A stretch of 62,625 bases of DNA. Source: Pseudomonadota bacterium (GTDB taxonomy: Bacteria > Myxococcota_A > Polyangia > Polyangiales > Polyangiaceae). The stretch covers positions 1-62,625 of the forward strand of contig JAEWRL010000003.1 of the NCBI GenBank assembly GCA_023398955.1, given 5' to 3'. Every line of letters begins with the position of its first letter. Within the stretch, counting starts at the first letter, position 1. A program made the position numbers and the translations under genes. Below are positions 60,826-62,625 of this stretch, in pieces. The notes under the pieces are model-generated. The model was not told the origin of the DNA and ran no database searches. It was given only the letters and a program-made list of their open reading frames with translations.

Positions 60826-61776
60826 ATGCTGGGTAAGCCTCTCCGCACTGCGACAGCGCTTGCGGGAGCGTACGTCGCCCTCGGCCTAACGTATATCATT
60901 GCGTCGGGTGAGTGGGCCGCGAAGGCGGCGCGGGACGTACACGAGCTTGAGTCGACGGAAACCCTGAAGGGCGCGCTCTTCGTCCTGGCCACGGGGGTGC
61001 TCCTATTCGCGTACAGCGCTTGGCTCTTTGCACGCGTCGAGCGGGCATCTGGAGCCCTGGCGCGAGAGCGGGAGCAGCTGTTGCTCAGCGAGCGTCGTGC
61101 CATGGCTGGAACGTTGGCAGCTGGAGTCGCGCACGATTTCAGGAATCTCCTCATGACGTTGCGCATGGAAGTCGAGGAGCTTGGGCGAACGGACATTAGC
61201 CCCGAAGAGCGCCTGGAGTGCTTGCGGGGTCTCGATGACGCCCTGACTGCCGCGGAAGAGCTCACCCTGCACCTGGCGGACGCCGCGAAAGGAACCCGCA
61301 CTGCCAGCCCACGACCCATCGACCTCGGAGCCCTGGTGCGGGATTCCGTGCGCCTGCTGCACGGGCATCCGATGGTGTGGGCTTGTCAGGTCGAACTCGT
61401 CGTCGAGCCAGTTCCGATCCTGCGCAGCGATAAGACAATTATCCTGCAAATCCTGACGAACCTGGTTCTGAATGCGGGCGAAGCCGTGGATGGCAAGGGC
61501 AGAATCAGGGTGCTGGTGCGGGAGGACCCCGTTGGCGTGGCCTTCGAGGTGCACGACGACGGCCCCGGTTTCGGAGATGGCGACGTATTCGCTCCTTTCG
61601 TCACGACACGTGAACGCGGGTCCGGTCTGGGATTGCTCTCCGTCCGCTCGGGTGTGGAGCTACTCGGTGGCGCGGTCGCCGCGGGGACCTCTACCCTGGG
61701 CGGCGCTGAGGTCGTGGTGAAGCTCCCCCTCCACCTGCCGACCCTTCCGCCCACAGCTGACGGCTCACTGAGCTGA
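60826..61776 (+). CDS. Membrane sensor histidine kinase
   Basis: Histidine kinase of 316 residues. Two membrane helices (about 8-26 and 49-69) enclose a periplasmic loop of only about 22 residues, too small for a ligand domain, so sensing may be in the membrane. A dimerisation helix carries His103 in AAGVAHDFRNLL. The HATPase domain has LTNLVLNAGEAV (N box), VHDDGPGFGDGD (G1) and GSGLGLLSVRSG (G2). The N-box Asn in LVLNA is intact. It stands alone with no response regulator beside it. The ATG at 60826 begins the first helix directly. Confidence 0.9.
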   Translation: MLGKPLRTATALAGAYVALGLTYIIASGEWAAKAARDVHELESTETLKGALFVLATGVLLFAYSAWLFARVERASGALAREREQLLLSERRAMAGTLAAGVAHDFRNLLMTLRMEVEELGRTDISPEERLECLRGLDDALTAAEELTLHLADAAKGTRTASPRPIDLGALVRDSVRLLHGHPMVWACQVELVVEPVPILRSDKTIILQILTNLVLNAGEAVDGKGRIRVLVREDPVGVAFEVHDDGPGFGDGDVFAPFVTTRERGSGLGLLSVRSGVELLGGAVAAGTSTLGGAEVVVKLPLHLPTLPPTADGSLS

Positions 61777-61799
61777 GCACATCCACCCGGTGGTGAAAT

Positions 61800-61831
61800 G
61801 GGAAAACGGGAAAACGGGAAAACGGGAAAAA
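61800..61831. repeat. Tandem 8-bp repeat GGGAAAAC
   Basis: Four copies of the 8-bp unit GGGAAAAC run in series, the last with A in place of C, followed by TGGG. It lies just downstream of the sensor kinase stop (61776) and before the small lipoprotein gene, in otherwise high-GC DNA. Confidence 0.9.
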
Positions 61832-61915
61832 TGGGAGGAGCCCAGCGGGCCGCTCGACAGGGCTCGTTCTGAAGCTCTTGCATCATCGCGATGAAAAGTG
61901 CGAAGGTGCCCGGAT

Positions 61916-62269
61916 ATGGTCGACTCGAGCCCCTTCGTGAACACTCATCGATTCTTCCTTTGCGCCCTAGGACTCGCTGCGCTGACAACCGGTTGTAATG
62001 TGTGCGCCGATCTCGACGAACGCATGTGCGCGGACTTGGGGGCGGAGGATTGCAAGCTCTGGAAGGAGCAAGGGATGAATTTCGAGGCCCAGGCCAAGTC
62101 ACGCGGTGGCCGCCGCAACTTCGTGAAGTCGCTCTTTTTTGGAGACGACGCGACAACCTGCGAGATGTCAGGCAAGGATCCGACCTACGGCACCATCCTG
62201 GACAGCACGAAAAAGGCGCTGGAGGCCGTTCGCAAGTCCAAGGCTGCCAGCGCCGCCATTCAAGAATAG
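61916..62269 (+). CDS. Small lipoprotein (117 residues)
   Basis: Predicted lipoprotein of about 117 residues with a signal peptide ending LTTGC (Cys27). The mature part has further cysteines (CADL, MCADLG, DCKLW, TTCEMSG) in a region of mixed charge, then a Lys-rich helix (STKKALEAVRKSKAASAAI). It does not match a known family. The ATG at 61916 (MVDSSPFVNTHRFF) is preferred to an in-frame start six codons earlier. It follows the tandem repeat and probably has its own promoter. Confidence 0.75.
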   Translation: MVDSSPFVNTHRFFLCALGLAALTTGCNVCADLDERMCADLGAEDCKLWKEQGMNFEAQAKSRGGRRNFVKSLFFGDDATTCEMSGKDPTYGTILDSTKKALEAVRKSKAASAAIQE

Positions 62270-62625
62270 CTTGTCCCTTTGCGACGAGCTCTTAACCAAG
62301 TTTGGCAGAGAATCGACGCGGTCTCGCTAGCGCACCAGCTGTCAGCGAGCGCGGTTGCGGCGGCGTGACAGCTGAGGGCCCTCGTTGGTGCCGGCTCTGC
62401 CGGCTGAGGGACACTGGGCTCCGTTCAACCTAGATTTCGCGCGCTCCCCCCCATGAACTTGAGCGCTCGCGAGAATTGACCCAGTTTCGCTCGGCAAAAG
62501 TGACCCACCACCGCGAGCAGGTTTTTGCGCAGGTCGAGATGCAACCTGAACTCGACCTCGACGAGCACACTGAAGGGTGTTTCGTGGCTTTACCGCTGGG
62601 TACGTGGTGGCGTCATGTCCCGGGT
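62270..62625. other. Right edge with possible IS terminus
   Basis: No supported gene. From about 62477 the sequence carries two TGACCCA heptamers, 24 bases apart, followed by an open plus-strand frame of about 42 codons that runs off the window without recognisable motifs. The layout recalls terminal repeats of IS21-type elements, whose genes would lie beyond the edge. Confidence 0.4.
62477..62507. repeat. Paired TGACCCA repeats, IS21-like end
   Basis: TGACCCA occurs at 62477-62483 and again at 62501-62507, separated by 17 bases. Multiple short terminal repeats containing TGACCC are a feature of some IS21-family ends. The assignment rests on this pattern alone. Confidence 0.4.

Noticed and set aside
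1..62625. tRNA, rRNA or CRISPR features
   Set aside because: No cloverleaf-like T-arm with acceptor pairing, rRNA core sequence or regular direct-repeat/spacer array was recognised by eye.

Overview
The window is high-GC bacterial DNA packed with genes on both strands. It looks like a myxobacterium (Myxococcota), most likely of the Polyangia type. The grounds are indirect: Hanks-type Ser/Thr kinases with PEGA/TPR partners, many small lipoproteins with Gly/Ser- or Cys-rich mature parts, a DGxDNDCDG-type metal-binding motif, a trypsin-like protease ending in a MYXO-CTERM-like Cys-helix-Arg tail, WD40 proteins, and signalling proteins mixed with housekeeping genes. No rRNA, tRNA, CRISPR array or complete mobile element was recognised, so the assignment rests on protein style only.

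Layout. 0.3-2.1 kb: isocitrate-lyase/PEP-mutase family enzyme and HAD phosphatase (minus). 2.2-4.9 kb: CbiM-CbiQ-CbiO, an ECF-type cobalt/nickel importer. 4.9-6.9 kb: ABC-2 exporter pair. 7.0-9.5 kb: GH2 beta-mannosidase. 9.5-12.5 kb: response-regulator diguanylate cyclase with a 14-repeat WD40 protein. 12.7-13.8 kb: radical SAM/SPASM protein. 13.9-18.7 kb: YihY-type membrane protein, a 37-residue Lys-rich protein, an exported DsrE-like protein, and a Ser/Thr kinase overlapping a TPR/PEGA protein. 18.9-21.0 kb: Cys-rich lipoprotein and outer-membrane barrel. 21.4-22.0 kb: transposase remnant and non-coding DNA.

22.0-26.2 kb: winged-helix regulator coupled to a trypsin-like protease, then an exported nuclease. 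26.6-31.6 kb: methyltransferase, CysD, a CysN-CysC fusion and type II NADH dehydrogenase; CysD and CysNC together carry out sulfate activation to PAPS. 31.6-35.1 kb: HAD hydrolase, PQ-rich lipoprotein, zinc-ribbon protein and methyltransferase. 35.3-38.5 kb: large AAA/TPR regulator. 39-43.9 kb: OmpA-like protein, then a stress-flavoured plus-strand run (rhodanese-diiron fusion, PRC-barrel, CBS pair, aldo/keto reductase), faced by a frameshifted cupredoxin lipoprotein.

44.6-47.5 kb: FAD monooxygenase and asparaginyl-tRNA synthetase. 47.5-49.4 kb: a membrane pseudokinase. 49.6-51.7 kb: biotin-dependent carboxyltransferase with its biotin carrier. 52.6-59.5 kb (minus): homoserine dehydrogenase, TAP-type alpha/beta hydrolase, small lipoprotein, REC-kinase-REC hybrid and an aldo/keto reductase. 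59.8-62.3 kb (plus): lipoprotein, histidine kinase, an 8-bp tandem repeat and a small lipoprotein. The right edge carries TGACCCA repeats resembling an IS21-type end.

I found no single obvious new defence or biosynthetic system. The more unusual units are the protease with its coupled receiver-less regulator, the double-propeller WD40/cyclase operon, the pseudokinase, the rhodanese-diiron stress cluster and the broken cupredoxin gene. All starts and functions are read by eye from sequence; no database search was run.
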